The notes: a model not told the origin generated them from the sequence alone. A DNA stretch of 64,000 nucleotides from Streptococcus sp. X13SY08 (GCF_001182825.2 NZ_LFYO02000003.1:267262-331261); one strand, 5' to 3'. Positions 25,662 through 36,120 are shown, numbered from the stretch's first letter. Numbers and translations are program-made.

Positions 25662-27419
25662 ATGGCAATTGAAATCATCATGCCTAAACTTGGCGTTGAC
25701 ATGCAAGAAGGCGAAATCATCGAGTGGAAAAAACAAGAAGGTGATGTCGTAAACGAAGGTGATGTGATCCTTGAGATGATGTCAGATAAAACGGGCATGG
25801 AATTGGAAGCAGAAGACTCAGGTGTTCTCATTAAAATCGTTCGCGGGAACGGTGAAGTTGTTCCTGTAACGGAAGTCATCGGTTATATCGGTGCTGAAGG
25901 GGAATCTGTTGACTCTGCTGCAGCCCCTGCTCCAGCAGAAGTGGCACAAGCAACTGCTGACTTGAAAGCAGCTGGTTTGGAAGTTCCTGCAACTCCTGCA
26001 GCAGCTGCAGCCCAAGCTCCAAAAGCTGAATTGGCAGCAAATGAATATGATATGGTTGTTGTCGGTGGTGGACCTGCAGGTTACTACGCAGCCATCAAAG
26101 GTGCTCAATTGGGTGGTAAAATCGCGATTGTTGAGAAATATGAATTTGGTGGAACATGCTTGAACAAAGGATGTATCCCAACGAAGACTTACCTCAAAAA
26201 CGCTGAAATTCTTGATGGTCTCAAGATTGCAGCTGGTCGTGGTATCAACTTAGCCTCTACTAACTACACAATCGACATGGATAAAGCAGTCGACTTCAAG
26301 AACTCAGTGGTTAAAACTCTTACAGGTGGTGTCGCTGGCCTCTTGAAAGCTAACAAAGTAACGGTCTTTAACGGTCTTGGTCAAGTGAACCCAGATAAAA
26401 CAGTTACCATCGGTTCTGAAACCATCAAAGGTCGCTCTATCATTCTTGCAACTGGTTCAAAAGTTTCTCGTATCAACATCCCAGGTATTGATTCTAAGTT
26501 GGTATTAACATCTGATGATATCCTTGATTTGCGTGAAATTCCTAAATCACTCACTGTTATGGGTGGTGGTGTTGTCGGTGTCGAGCTTGGCCTTGTTTAT
26601 GCATCATACGGTACAGAAGTAACAGTTGTCGAAATGGCTGACCGTATCATCCCAGGTGTGGACCGTGAAGTGTCTGTTGAATTGCAAAAAGTCCTTTCTA
26701 AGAAAGGTATGAAATTCTTAACATCTGTTGGTGTTGAAAAAATCGTTGAAGCAAACAATCAATTGACTATTAAGTTGAATGATGGTTCTGAGGTTGTTTC
26801 TGAAAAAGCTTTGCTTTCTATCGGACGTGTACCACAGTTGGCTGGACTTGAAAATCTTAACCTCGAAATGGATCGTGGACGTATCAAAGTCAATGCTTAC
26901 CAAGAAACATCCATCCCAGGGATCTACGCACCAGGGGATGTCAACGGTACGAAAATGCTTGCCCACGCTGCTTACCGTATGGGTGAAGTGGCTGCAGAAA
27001 ATGCTATCAACGGCAACCACCACAAAGCGAAATTGGACTTCACTCCAGCAGCGGTTTATACACATCCAGAAATCGCCATGGTTGGTTTGACAGAAGAACA
27101 AGCGCGTGAGCAATACGGTGATATCCTCATCGGTAAAAATAGCTTTACTGGTAACGGTCGTGCCATCGCTTCTAATGAAGCACACGGTTTCGTTAAAGTT
27201 ATTGCTGACGCTAAATACCATGAAGTTCTTGGTGTTCACATCATCGGTCCAGTTGCTGCTGAAATGATTAACGAAGCTGCAACTATTATGGAATCTGAAT
27301 TGACAGTTGATGATGTAGCAGCATCAATCCATGGTCACCCAACATTCTCAGAAGTAATGTATGAAGCCTTCTTGGATGTATTGGGAGTGGCTATCCACAA
27401 CCCACCAAAAAGAAAATAA
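25662..27419 (+). CDS. pdhD: Dihydrolipoamide dehydrogenase (PDH E3) with an N-terminal lipoyl domain
   Basis: 585 aa. Residues 1-80 are a lipoyl domain nearly identical to that of E2 (lipoyl Lys in SDKTG), then an Ala/Pro linker, then the flavoprotein: FAD motif VVVGGGPAGYYAA, redox-active GGTCLNKGCIP, NAD-binding VMGGGVVGVELG and the C-terminal His-Glu pair in HGHPTFSE. It reoxidises dihydrolipoamide with NAD+. An E3 carrying its own lipoyl domain is known in streptococci. It appears intact. Confidence 0.95.
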   Translation: MAIEIIMPKLGVDMQEGEIIEWKKQEGDVVNEGDVILEMMSDKTGMELEAEDSGVLIKIVRGNGEVVPVTEVIGYIGAEGESVDSAAAPAPAEVAQATADLKAAGLEVPATPAAAAAQAPKAELAANEYDMVVVGGGPAGYYAAIKGAQLGGKIAIVEKYEFGGTCLNKGCIPTKTYLKNAEILDGLKIAAGRGINLASTNYTIDMDKAVDFKNSVVKTLTGGVAGLLKANKVTVFNGLGQVNPDKTVTIGSETIKGRSIILATGSKVSRINIPGIDSKLVLTSDDILDLREIPKSLTVMGGGVVGVELGLVYASYGTEVTVVEMADRIIPGVDREVSVELQKVLSKKGMKFLTSVGVEKIVEANNQLTIKLNDGSEVVSEKALLSIGRVPQLAGLENLNLEMDRGRIKVNAYQETSIPGIYAPGDVNGTKMLAHAAYRMGEVAAENAINGNHHKAKLDFTPAAVYTHPEIAMVGLTEEQAREQYGDILIGKNSFTGNGRAIASNEAHGFVKVIADAKYHEVLGVHIIGPVAAEMINEAATIMESELTVDDVAASIHGHPTFSEVMYEAFLDVLGVAIHNPPKRK

Positions 27420-28020
27420 GACTATCATTTTCTAACTGCTAAAGCAGTTGAAAATGAACGGCAAGCACTATGGTGTCTTGCCTAAGTCTCAAACTAGAAA
27501 ATGACCACTGTTAGTATCGAACAGTGGTCATTTTCGTCATAAGTTTGTTAAATCTATGGACTAAAGTCTATGATTTAACACGCCAGTCGCTATGGCGAAC
27601 TGGCTAACTCTTAAACTAAAAATAAGCAACAAGTATAATCGACTTGTCGCTTTATTTTGTCGTAATCAATTCTTATCTAATTGTTAAAGCAAGGGATAGT
27701 AAGTAGCAAGCACTATGCTGAATTGCTATGTGAGCTGTCGGAGTCGATTTTACTCCGACGAGTGAAGCTAGTGAAGGTTTTAGCCAAGGTCCTGACAGGA
27801 CTTGGCGTAGAAAATATAGTAATCGCAGATTTTCTTAAAACTTGCCTAAGTCTTAAACTAGAAAATAGTCACTGTTATTCTCGAACAGTGGCTATTATCA
27901 TCATAAATCTAGTTAAAGGAACTAAAGCCTATGATTTTCTTAAGATTCTATCTGGCGTGTGAGCCGTTCTATCGGGTGACGATCAGTTCTGATTTCCATT
28001 AGAAAGGATAGGATTTTCCT
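27420..28020 (+). repeat. Non-coding repeat region between pdhD and lplA
   Basis: About 600 bp without a convincing gene. A unit of about 100 bp occurs at 27477-27579 and again at 27841-27940 (CTTGCCTAAGTCT-AAACTAGAAAAT, hairpin CACTGTT/AACAGTG, then TCATAA and GACTAAAG-type blocks). A third, diverged copy lies at 27604-27680 with its own hairpin ACAAGT/ACTTGT. GCAAGCACTATG recurs at 27461 and 27707. Between copies are perfect stem-loops GTCGGAGT/ACTCCGAC (27738-27760) and CCAAGGTCCTG/CAGGACTTGG (27784-27805). A 93-codon frame through it follows no family. Confidence 0.6.
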
Positions 28021-28052
28021 TCTAAAATATGGTCATTTTTTGTAAAATTTGT

Positions 28053-28058
28053 TATAAT
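28053..28058 (+). promoter_or_regulatory. -10 box upstream of lplA
   Basis: TATAAT at 28053-28058, 41 bp before the ATG; the -35 (TGGTCA at 28030) is weak. GGAGGA precedes the start codon. Confidence 0.45.
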
Positions 28059-28098
28059 AACTTGGAGATGTTATAAAAGTAATACTCTGGAGGAACCC

Positions 28099-29088
28099 AT
28101 GAAATATATTATTAATAATTCAAATGACCCTGCCTACAATATCGCACTTGAAGCCTTTGCTTTCAAAGAATTAACAGATATCGATGAAATTTTTATTCTT
28201 TGGATCAATGAACCTGCTATCATCATCGGTAAGCACCAAAATGCTATTCAAGAAATCAATAAGGAATACACAGATGCGCATGGTATACATGTAGTTCGTC
28301 GTTTGTCAGGTGGTGGTGCGGTTTACCATGATCTCAATAACCTTAACTACACCATTATTTCTAATAAGGCGACCGAAGGAGCTTTTGACTTTAAAACCTT
28401 CTCAAAACCGGTTATCGATACCTTGGCAACTCTTGGTGTAGAGGCGAATTTCACTGGTCGAAATGACCTTGAAATTGATGGTAAAAAAATCTGTGGCAAT
28501 GCGCAAGCTTATTCAAAAGGTCGCATGATGCACCATGGTTGCTTGCTTTTTGATGTGGATATGTCTGTTTTGGGTGATGCTCTCAAAGTTTCAAAAGATA
28601 AAATCGAGTCCAAAGGTGTCAAATCTGTGCGTGCCCGCGTAACCAACATCAACAACGAATTACCAGAAAAAATGACTGTTTTGGAGTTCAAAGACGCTAT
28701 CCTTGAACAAATGAAAAAAGAATACCCAGATATGGATGAATACATTTTGTCAGAAGATGAGTCGGCTCGCATCCAAGAGATCCGTGATACTCAATTTGGC
28801 ACATGGGAATGGAACTTCGGAACAACTCCTGAGTACACAGTAGAGCGCAATGTCCGCTACCCAGCAGGTAAAATTACTAGCTATATCAAGACAGAAAAAT
28901 CAGTCATCGAGTCTATCAAGATTTATGGAGACTTCTTCGGTATTGGTGATGCATCTAACATTGAAAAATTGTTGGTAGGAACACGCTACGAGTACAAAGG
29001 TGTTCTTGAAAAATTACAAACAGTGGATATTAACTATTACTTCTCACGCATGACAACAGAAGAAGTAGCCAAATCAATTGTAGCTTAA
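28099..29088 (+). CDS. lplA: Lipoate-protein ligase A
   Basis: 329 aa, with RRLSGGGAVYHDLNNLNYT (about residues 70-90), NDLEIDGKKICGNAQ and the catalytic Lys in KICG. The C-terminal accessory domain is present (GTWEWNFG, FFGIGD). LplA activates free lipoate with ATP and attaches it to lipoyl domains, here presumably those of PdhC and PdhD encoded just upstream. It is separated from them by the repeat region and has its own promoter. Confidence 0.92.
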   Translation: MKYIINNSNDPAYNIALEAFAFKELTDIDEIFILWINEPAIIIGKHQNAIQEINKEYTDAHGIHVVRRLSGGGAVYHDLNNLNYTIISNKATEGAFDFKTFSKPVIDTLATLGVEANFTGRNDLEIDGKKICGNAQAYSKGRMMHHGCLLFDVDMSVLGDALKVSKDKIESKGVKSVRARVTNINNELPEKMTVLEFKDAILEQMKKEYPDMDEYILSEDESARIQEIRDTQFGTWEWNFGTTPEYTVERNVRYPAGKITSYIKTEKSVIESIKIYGDFFGIGDASNIEKLLVGTRYEYKGVLEKLQTVDINYYFSRMTTEEVAKSIVA

Positions 29089-29094
29089 TAATGC

Positions 29095-29126
29095 ATAAAA
29101 GGGGCCTTAACGTGCTCCTTTTTGCT
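29095..29126 (+). terminator. Probable terminator of lplA
   Basis: AAAAGGGGCC and GTGCTCCTTTTT form an imperfect hairpin with a T run just after the stop. Confidence 0.5.
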
Positions 29127-29218
29127 ATAGACAATATCTATGGCTATTCTAAAAAGAGTCTATTGGCTATCGGTAAAAAATAATGGTATGATAAGAAAGT
29201 CAAGAAAGGAGAGCAAGG

Positions 29219-30079
29219 ATGTCAAATAATTTACTAGTTTTGCAATCAGATTTTGGACTAGTGGACGGTGCAGTTTCAGCCATGATCGGTGTTGCCTTAC
29301 AAGAATCGAGTGATTTGGTTGTTCACAATCTGACGCATGATATTACCCCTTACAATATCTTTGAGGGTTCTTATCGTCTTTTTCAAACAGTCGAATATTG
29401 GCCTGAAGGAACAACTTTTGTTTCTGTAGTGGATCCTGGTGTTGGCTCTAAACGCAAAAGTGTCGTTGCCTTGACGGAAGACGGGCACTATATTGTCACG
29501 CCTGATAATGGGACTCTATCCTTCATCAAAAAACACATTGGGATTAAGGCGGTGCGTGAAATCTCTGAAGTAGCCAATCGTCGAAAGGATACAGAGCATT
29601 CCTATACCTTTCACGGACGTGATGTCTATGCTTATACAGGTGCCAAACTGGCTTCTGGATATATCAGTTTTGAAGAAGTCGGCCCCGAGTTAAGTGTTGA
29701 GCATATTGTTGAAATTCCTACCGTAGCAACGGAAATTGGTGCTGATTTTGTCAAGGGTGCCATTGACATTTTGGATGTTCGTTTTGGTTCACTCTGGACA
29801 TCCATTACACGTGAGGAATTTTACAGTTTACATCCACAATTTGAAGATCGTTTTGAAGTGACGATCTATAACAATGATATGCTGGTTTATCAAAACCAAG
29901 TGACCTATGGGAAGTCTTTTGCAGATGTACGTGTTGGTCAGCCTTTGATTTATATCAACTCTCTCTATCGTGTTGGAGTTGCCATCAACCAAGGCTCCTT
30001 TGCCAAGGCCTATAATGTAGGTGTTGGGCACAACTGGCATATTGAAATTAAGAAAATTACAAATGAAGTAAGAAAATAG
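29219..30079 (+). CDS. SAM hydroxide adenosyltransferase family protein (DUF62)
   Basis: 286 aa, with the family motifs [12 protein letters not shown] at the N terminus, [11 protein letters not shown] near residue 70, TPDNGTLSF and the HGRDV motif in the middle. Characterised members hydrolyse S-adenosylmethionine to adenosine and methionine. AGGAGAG precedes the ATG. The gene is 13 nt upstream of an ECF S component, with which it is usually linked in lactic acid bacteria. Confidence 0.85.
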   Translation: MSNNLLVLQSDFGLVDGAVSAMIGVALQESSDLVVHNLTHDITPYNIFEGSYRLFQTVEYWPEGTTFVSVVDPGVGSKRKSVVALTEDGHYIVTPDNGTLSFIKKHIGIKAVREISEVANRRKDTEHSYTFHGRDVYAYTGAKLASGYISFEEVGPELSVEHIVEIPTVATEIGADFVKGAIDILDVRFGSLWTSITREEFYSLHPQFEDRFEVTIYNNDMLVYQNQVTYGKSFADVRVGQPLIYINSLYRVGVAINQGSFAKAYNVGVGHNWHIEIKKITNEVRK

Positions 30080-30092
30080 TCTAGGAGAAATC

Positions 30093-30641
30093 ATGAAAAA
30101 TAATTCTATTAAAACAGTTGTCGCTACAGGTATTGGCGCGGCTCTCTTTGTGGTCATTGGTTTAGTCATCAATATTCCAACTTTTGTTCCAAACACCTCT
30201 ATTCAAATTCAGTATGCTGTTCAAGCTCTTTTGTCTATTGTCTTTGGTCCTGTTGTTGGTTTCTTAGTGGGCTTCATTGGTCATGCTTTGAAAGATTCCT
30301 TGACCTACGGTCCTTGGTGGTCATGGATTTTGGCGTCGGGTGTTTTTGGTCTTTTAGTTGGTTTAGTGAAAAATAAATTGCGCGTGCAAGAAGGTATTTT
30401 CACTGGTAAAGATATGTTTTATTTCAACTTGGTACAAATTGCAGCTAATGTCATTGCTTGGGGTGTCATTGCACCAGTCTTGGATATTTTGATTTATGCG
30501 GAAGCGGCCAATAAAGTCTTTGCCCAAGGTTTGGTGGCAGGGGCAGTCAATGCCTTTACAGTTGCTGTTGCTGGCACCTTACTTTTGGCTATCTATGCTA
30601 AGACACGAGTTCAAGGAAATAGCCTCTCAAGAGAGGATTAA
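30093..30641 (+). CDS. ECF transporter substrate-binding (S) component, UPF0397 family
   Basis: 182 aa, mostly hydrophobic with five or six membrane helices. It starts [19 protein letters not shown] (an ECF S-type N terminus with the alanine/glycine helix) and has [21 protein letters not shown]0397 proteins are S components of energy-coupling-factor importers; the substrate is not established. The matching ATPase and T subunits lie 2.2 kb downstream on the same strand (32842-35345), with trhO and a CDF-like gene between. Confidence 0.85.
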   Translation: MKNNSIKTVVATGIGAALFVVIGLVINIPTFVPNTSIQIQYAVQALLSIVFGPVVGFLVGFIGHALKDSLTYGPWWSWILASGVFGLLVGLVKNKLRVQEGIFTGKDMFYFNLVQIAANVIAWGVIAPVLDILIYAEAANKVFAQGLVAGAVNAFTVAVAGTLLLAIYAKTRVQGNSLSRED

Positions 30642-30766
30642 CTATCGTGAAAGACGTGGGAGAGCTCTGCTTTTTTCTAGGCATATATTTTGATAAAAGC
30701 ACTAATTGTCGGTACAATAGAAGGGTATGAACTGCCTATTGCAAAGGCGGGATAAAGGAGAAAAAC

Positions 30767-31753
30767 ATGTCAAAAGACATCCGAGTATTACTTTACTATA
30801 AATACGTGACAATCGAAAATGCCAAAGAATATGCGCAAGAGCATTTGGATTTTTGTAAGTCTATCGGTCTAAAAGGTCGTATCTTGATTGCCGATGAAGG
30901 GATCAACGGTACTGTATCAGGCGATTACGAAACAACTCAAAAATACATGGATTGGGTTCATAGTGATGAGAGTTTTGCAGATCTTTGGTTCAAAATGGAT
31001 GAAGAAAATGAACAGGCTTTTAAGAAAATGTTTGTTCGTTATAAAAAAGAAATTGTTCACCTTGGTTTGGAAGATAACGATTATGACAGTGATATCAACC
31101 CCCTTGAAACAACTGGCGAATACCTCAATCCTAAACAATTTAAAGAAGCTTTGTTGGATGAAAATACAGTTGTCCTAGATACTCGCAATGATTATGAGTA
31201 CGATCTAGGTCATTTCCGTGGAGCCATTCGTCCAGACATCCGTAACTTCCGTGAGTTGCCACAATGGGTCCGTGACAACAAAGAAAAATTCATGGAAAAG
31301 CGTGTGGTTGTTTACTGTACTGGTGGCGTTCGCTGTGAAAAATTCTCTGGTTGGATGGTCCGTGAAGGCTTTAAAGACGTAGGTCAGCTTCATGGCGGTA
31401 TCGCAACCTATGGGAAAGACCCAGAGGTTCAAGGCGAACTTTGGGATGGTGCTATGTATGTCTTTGATGAACGTATTTCAGTGCCTATCAACCATGTAAA
31501 TCCAACTATTATTGCACACGATCATTTTGACGGCACACCGTGTGAACGTTATGTCAATTGTGCTAACCCATTCTGTAATAAACAAATCTTCATGTCAGAA
31601 GAAAATGAACATAAATATGTTCGAGGATGTTCAGCAGAATGCCGTGCGCATGAACGAAATCGCTATGTAGCGGAAAATGGCTTATCTCGTGAAGAATGGG
31701 CAGAGCGTTTAGCGGCTATCGGTGAAAGCCTCCCAGCATTTGCAAATGCCTAA
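30767..31753 (+). CDS. trhO: tRNA uridine(34) hydroxylase TrhO (rhodanese domain, UPF0176)
   Basis: 328 aa. An N-terminal ferredoxin-like domain precedes a rhodanese domain with the active-site loop [17 protein letters not shown] (Cys near residue 185). A C-terminal Cys-rich segment, [12 protein letters not shown]...CSAEC, probably binds zinc. TrhO makes 5-hydroxyuridine at the wobble position using oxygen. It has AAGGAG before the ATG and a strong terminator after. Confidence 0.92.
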   Translation: MSKDIRVLLYYKYVTIENAKEYAQEHLDFCKSIGLKGRILIADEGINGTVSGDYETTQKYMDWVHSDESFADLWFKMDEENEQAFKKMFVRYKKEIVHLGLEDNDYDSDINPLETTGEYLNPKQFKEALLDENTVVLDTRNDYEYDLGHFRGAIRPDIRNFRELPQWVRDNKEKFMEKRVVVYCTGGVRCEKFSGWMVREGFKDVGQLHGGIATYGKDPEVQGELWDGAMYVFDERISVPINHVNPTIIAHDHFDGTPCERYVNCANPFCNKQIFMSEENEHKYVRGCSAECRAHERNRYVAENGLSREEWAERLAAIGESLPAFANA

Positions 31754-31760
31754 AAACTAG

Positions 31761-31790
31761 AACTAAGACCAGAGTGGTCTTAGTTTTTTA
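31761..31790 (+). terminator. Terminator after trhO
   Basis: Perfect 11-bp stem AACTAAGACCA/TGGTCTTAGTT with loop GAG and a T run. Confidence 0.9.
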
Positions 31791-31818
31791 CTCGAATTTT
31801 CAAGAGGGGAATTCTTAG

Positions 31819-32628
31819 ATGAAAGTAACCAAGTTTTATCTCAAAGAAATGGACTGCGCTAGCGAAGAACAATTGGTTTGTATGGAACTAGAAGGTCACC
31901 CAGGTATTCATCAACTGATATTTCAACTGCCAGAGCAAATGGTGGAAGTTTATCATGAACATTCTGACCAGCAGATCTTAGAGTGGTTAGAAGAATTGGA
32001 TCTGGGGAGTCAGTTGATCGGTAGTAGGGAAATAGAGGATGATTTGAGCACCACAGTAAATCTTACTGATTCCCAAAAGGAAAGAAAAGTTCTGTGGCTG
32101 GTCTTTGGTATCAATCTTTTTTTCTTCTTTTTAGAAATGAGCTATGGCTATTTAGCCAACACTATGAGTGTAGTGGCAGATGGCTTAGATATGCTGGCGG
32201 ATAGTTTGGTTTATGGTCTTGCTCTTTTGGCTGTGGGACAAAGTCAAACAGTTAAGCAAGGCATTATAAAAGTAGCAGCCTATTTTCAAATGACTTTGGC
32301 TTTTCTAGGACTTGCTAATGTTATCCTACGTTTTATGAATCTAGATTATCTTCCTGATATTGGACAGATGATGCTTATTTCTCTAGGGGCTCTTTTGGGA
32401 AATGGGCTTTGTCTTTGGCTGCTCAACAGGCAGCATTCATCGGAAATGCATATGAGAGCTAGCCAAATCTTTACTTCCAACGATCTTCTTATCAATCTGG
32501 GTGTTATTCTAACGGGTCTTCTAGTCTGCCTCACCCAATCTCCATTACCAGATTTGTTAGTCGGAATCCTTGTCTTTATCATGGTCATGCGAGGTGGATT
32601 GCGAATATTACATTTATCAAAATCTTAA
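31819..32628 (+). CDS. Cation-efflux (CDF)-like membrane protein with an N-terminal HMA-like domain
   Basis: 269 aa. Residues 1-70 resemble a heavy-metal-associated fold (VTKFYLKEMDCASEEQL), but the usual second Cys of CxxC is absent (C-A-S-E). A hydrophobic CDF-like domain follows, with helices around residues 92-112, 122-140, 150-170, 180-200 and 230-262 and the metal-site-like VADGLDMLADSLVYG. It may export or sense a divalent metal; substrate unknown. It has AGAGGGG before the ATG. The family is known in streptococci as 'cation transporter'. Confidence 0.75.
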   Translation: MKVTKFYLKEMDCASEEQLVCMELEGHPGIHQLIFQLPEQMVEVYHEHSDQQILEWLEELDLGSQLIGSREIEDDLSTTVNLTDSQKERKVLWLVFGINLFFFFLEMSYGYLANTMSVVADGLDMLADSLVYGLALLAVGQSQTVKQGIIKVAAYFQMTLAFLGLANVILRFMNLDYLPDIGQMMLISLGALLGNGLCLWLLNRQHSSEMHMRASQIFTSNDLLINLGVILTGLLVCLTQSPLPDLLVGILVFIMVMRGGLRILHLSKS

Positions 32629-32829
32629 TCTTTCAATCCTTTATTCCGGTGACAACTGCAGCTTATCCTACCTCTTAGTCTGAGATGACCATAACTCTTG
32701 CCAACCGTAAATAGCGTAGATGCAGCAAGGTCTAGAAAGCAGTTGTGTGATGATCTTCTGAGAGAATATGAAAATAGCAGCAAGCCTTGAAAAATAGTTC
32801 TTGCTCTTTTGATTATAGGGGCTTTAGGG

Positions 32830-32835
32830 TATAAT
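32830..32835 (+). promoter_or_regulatory. -10 box touching the ecfAA start; possible leaderless transcript
   Basis: TATAAT at 32830-32835 ends 6 nt before ATG 32842. No Shine-Dalgarno motif lies before this ATG in any resulting transcript; the next in-frame ATG is at 32851. The 200 bp upstream hold no gene. Confidence 0.45.
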
Positions 32836-32841
32836 AGGACT

Positions 32842-34515
32842 ATGAAAAACATGATCGAATTTCAGGATTTTACATTTAAATACCATGCCCAGCAAGAACC
32901 TACCCTTCAGGATGTTCAATTAACCATTTATAAAGATGAAAAAGTGTTGATTTTGGGACCATCAGGTTCTGGAAAATCCACTCTGGGACAATGTTTAAAT
33001 GGACTCATTCCTAATAATTTTGAGGGAGAAGCGAGGGGACGCTTGCTGATCAATGGTAAGGATGTTTTCGGATCTTCCATTTATGAGCAGTCGCTTTTGG
33101 TGAGCACAGTCTTGCAAGATACAGATGGTCAGTTCATTGGATTATCTGTAGCAGAAGACTTGGCTTTTGCATTGGAAAATGATGTGACACCTCAGAAAGA
33201 GATGAAGTCCCGTGTTCAGGAGTGGAGTCGACGTTTGGAATTGACGGATTTGCTCCAACATCGTCCACAGGACTTGTCTGGCGGACAAAAACAGCGTGTC
33301 AGCTTAGCCGGTGTCTTAATTGACGAAAGTCCGATTTTACTCTTTGACGAGCCTTTGGCAAATCTTGATCCCAAGTCAGGGCAGGATACTATTGACATGA
33401 TTGATTGCTTGCATAGAGAAGAAGGAGCGACGACTATTATCATCGAACACCGTCTGGAGGATGTTCTCTATCGTCCTTTGGATCGTATTATCCTTATGAA
33501 TGAGGGAAGAATTGTTTTTAATGGTCAACCTGATGAGCTGTTACGAACAGACTTGCTAGCCAAACATGGTATTCGCGAACCGCTGTATATCACAACCTTG
33601 CGCCAGTTGGGATGCCCTGTAGAAATAGCAGAGCAACTAGCAGATTTGCAGACTTTGGACCTTTCACAGGTTAGAGTTCCAAGTTTATCAACCCCAAGCA
33701 TTGAAGGACATGAAAAACCAGCTCTACTGGAGTTGGAAAATCTGCGATTCTCTTATGATAATAAACAGTTTATTCTAAAAGATATTCATTTGAATATTCA
33801 TGAGGGAGAACGTTTAGCAATTGTCGGTAAAAATGGTGCAGGCAAGTCTACACTGGCTAAGGCACTCTGTCGCTTTATTGAGATACAAGGTCAACTACGT
33901 TTACGTGGGCAAGACATTACGAATGACTCTGTCAAGGAGCGAGCCGAACGTATTGGCTATGTTCTGCAAAACCCAAATCAAATGATTAGTCAAACCATGA
34001 TTTTTGATGAGGTAGCTTTGGGTCTGAAACTTCGTGGTTTTGATGAGACAGATGTGGAGGAACGTGTGTACGCTGTTCTAAAAACATGCGGTCTCTATGA
34101 ATTTCGAAAATGGCCCATTTCAGCACTCTCTTTTGGACAGAAGAAGCGCGTGACCATCGCCTCTATCTTGGTACTTCATCCAGAAATTATTCTCTTAGAT
34201 GAACCAACTGCAGGGCAGGATCAACGCAACTATAAAGAAATCATAGAGTTTTTAGATGAACTCAATCGACAAGGCCATACCATCGTCATGATTACCCATG
34301 ATATGCAGTTAATGCTGGATTATTCTGATCGCGCCATCGTCTTAGTGGATGGTCAAGTGATTGCCGATGCAAACCCTGCTGAGATTTTAAGTAGTCCTTC
34401 TATTATCCAAGAAGCCAACCTCAAAGAAACCAGTATTTTTGCCTTAGCAGAGCGCTTGGGAGTTGACCCGCTAGGTTTGACCAAATATTACATGACGGAA
34501 GGAGAAATGGCATGA
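32842..34515 (+). CDS. ECF transporter ATPase with two fused ATP-binding domains
   Basis: About 557 aa. The first domain has Walker [10 protein letters not shown], signature LSGGQKQR and [12 protein letters not shown]; the second has Walker [20 protein letters not shown] in the signature position and [10 protein letters not shown]. This is the fused EcfA-EcfA' (YkoD-like) form. Its ATG stop overlap with the T subunit (4 nt) and the S component upstream suggest one importer. I start at [10 protein letters not shown]. Confidence 0.9.
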   Translation: MKNMIEFQDFTFKYHAQQEPTLQDVQLTIYKDEKVLILGPSGSGKSTLGQCLNGLIPNNFEGEARGRLLINGKDVFGSSIYEQSLLVSTVLQDTDGQFIGLSVAEDLAFALENDVTPQKEMKSRVQEWSRRLELTDLLQHRPQDLSGGQKQRVSLAGVLIDESPILLFDEPLANLDPKSGQDTIDMIDCLHREEGATTIIIEHRLEDVLYRPLDRIILMNEGRIVFNGQPDELLRTDLLAKHGIREPLYITTLRQLGCPVEIAEQLADLQTLDLSQVRVPSLSTPSIEGHEKPALLELENLRFSYDNKQFILKDIHLNIHEGERLAIVGKNGAGKSTLAKALCRFIEIQGQLRLRGQDITNDSVKERAERIGYVLQNPNQMISQTMIFDEVALGLKLRGFDETDVEERVYAVLKTCGLYEFRKWPISALSFGQKKRVTIASILVLHPEIILLDEPTAGQDQRNYKEIIEFLDELNRQGHTIVMITHDMQLMLDYSDRAIVLVDGQVIADANPAEILSSPSIIQEANLKETSIFALAERLGVDPLGLTKYYMTEGEMA

Positions 34516-35345
34516 AAAACCAGCACCTAATTGGATTTCAGCCTGGAGATGACTTTGTCCATCACTTAGCAGCGACCAGCAAACTTCTCTTTTTCCTCAT
34601 TGTCTCCGTTGCTTCCATGGTAACCTACGATCCCCGTCTGATTCTCTTTTTAGCGGTTATGACTCTTTTTCTTTTTCATTTATCTCATATTCGTCTAAAG
34701 GATGTTTCTTTTGTGCTCATCTTTACAGTTGTTTTTGCAATGATGAATGTCATCATGATTTATCTTTTTTTGCCAGAATATGGGGTAGAGCTGTATGGGG
34801 CTAGAACTCTTTTATGGCAGGGGATAGGGCGATATACTGTGACTAGCCAGCAGTTATTTTATCTGCTCAATTTGTTGCTCAAGTATGTGACAACAGTGCC
34901 CTTAGCTCTAGTATTTTTAATGACGACTCATCCTAGTCAATTTGCTTCAAGTCTCAATCGGGTCGGTTTGTCCTATAAAATCTCTTATGCAGTTTCCTTG
35001 ACTATGCGCTACATTCCTGATATTCAGGAAGAGTTTTATACCATTCGTATGTCGCAGGAAGCTCGTGGTCTGGAATTATCGCAGAAGGCTAAGTTGATGT
35101 CTCGTATAAAGGGGAATCTTGCCTTGATTGTGCCACTGATTTTTAGCTCTCTAGAGCGTATTGATACTGTCTCAACAGCTATGGAGCTCCGCCGTTTTGG
35201 CAAAAATAAAAAGCGAACTTGGTATACCTATCAACCAATGCAAAAGAAAGATGCTTTAGTGATTGGCGTGGCAATTCTTGTTTTATTGTTGACTATTGTA
35301 CTGTTTTTCATTAATCACGGTCGTTTCTACAATCCTTGGTCATAA
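34512..35345 (+). CDS. ECF transporter transmembrane (T) component
   Basis: 277 aa CbiQ-family protein with helices near residues 25-45, 47-65, 70-95 and 250-270. The conserved coupling-helix motifs SQEARGLEL and [11 protein letters not shown] carry the Ala-Arg-Gly and related signatures that contact the ATPase. GGAG precedes the ATG, which overlaps the ATPase stop. Confidence 0.88.
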   Translation: MKNQHLIGFQPGDDFVHHLAATSKLLFFLIVSVASMVTYDPRLILFLAVMTLFLFHLSHIRLKDVSFVLIFTVVFAMMNVIMIYLFLPEYGVELYGARTLLWQGIGRYTVTSQQLFYLLNLLLKYVTTVPLALVFLMTTHPSQFASSLNRVGLSYKISYAVSLTMRYIPDIQEEFYTIRMSQEARGLELSQKAKLMSRIKGNLALIVPLIFSSLERIDTVSTAMELRRFGKNKKRTWYTYQPMQKKDALVIGVAILVLLLTIVLFFINHGRFYNPWS

Positions 35346-35383
35346 AAAAACAAGACTTCTAAACTAGAAGTCTTGTTTTTTTA
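35344..35383. terminator. Bidirectional terminator between ecfT and rsmG
   Basis: Perfect stem AAAAACAAGACTTCT/AGAAGTCTTGTTTTT with loop AAACT and flanking A and T runs; it serves both convergent genes. Confidence 0.92.
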
Positions 35384-36094
35384 TAGCGGACGTTTGTTGG
35401 GCATACCAGCTTTGCGTGGGTATTTATTTGGTGTTTCTTTTTTCTTCTCCACAATGATGAGATTGCGTGGATCTCCATTTGGTAAGTTATAGTCTATATT
35501 TTCAATTACTTTTGAAAAAAGGAGGTCGAGCGCATTTTTTGCCTCTAGAAGCTCATCACCAGCGTTGGACGCTTTTAGAGCGATGAGGCGGCCGTTGAGT
35601 TTGAGATAGGGAATGGTCAACTCCGATAAAATCTGCATACGAGCAACTGCGCGTGCTGTCACGATATCAAATTGAGCACGGAATTGAGGATTCTGAGCAA
35701 AGTCTTCTGCTCTGCCATGGTAAAAATGCACCCCGTCTAATTCCAACTCTTGCGTCAAGAGTTCTAAGAAAGAGATTCGTTTATTGAGGGAGTCAATGAT
35801 AGTGACATCTAACTGCGGAAAAATAATTTTCATGGGAAGACTAGGGAAACCTGCCCCTGCTCCGATATCCAAGAGTCGAGTAGGTTCATTTTGCAGATAG
35901 CCCTGCAGAATCGGCGTGATGGAATCATAGAAGTGCTTTAGATAGACCTCTTCCAAATCCGTAATAGCGGTTAAATTTATTTTCTGATTCCACTCTACTA
36001 ACAACTCAAAATAGCGGGAAAATTGTTTTTTTTGTTGTTCATTTAAATGGATGCCCTGTTCAGCTAGTAGTTGATAAAAAATGTCTGGTTTCAT
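35381..36094 (-). CDS. rsmG: 16S rRNA (guanine-N7)-methyltransferase RsmG
   Basis: 237 aa GidB family. SAM motif [17 protein letters not shown] (about residues 70-86), NKRISFLE and [15 protein letters not shown] are typical. It methylates G527 of 16S rRNA. Full length; upstream on the same strand is pbp1A, but a strong terminator separates them. Confidence 0.94.
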   Translation of the reverse strand: MKPDIFYQLLAEQGIHLNEQQKKQFSRYFELLVEWNQKINLTAITDLEEVYLKHFYDSITPILQGYLQNEPTRLLDIGAGAGFPSLPMKIIFPQLDVTIIDSLNKRISFLELLTQELELDGVHFYHGRAEDFAQNPQFRAQFDIVTARAVARMQILSELTIPYLKLNGRLIALKASNAGDELLEAKNALDLLFSKVIENIDYNLPNGDPRNLIIVEKKKETPNKYPRKAGMPNKRPL

Positions 36095-36120
36095 AATCCT
36101 ATCTTACCATAAAGCTACTA

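Noticed and set aside
27681..27962. 93-codon plus-strand ORF after pdhD
   Set aside because: It runs through repeats and perfect stem-loops, has no ribosome-binding site and no family-like sequence.
27420..28020. CRISPR array in the pdhD-lplA repeats
   Set aside because: Repeats are long, few, diverged and irregularly spaced, with no cas genes nearby.
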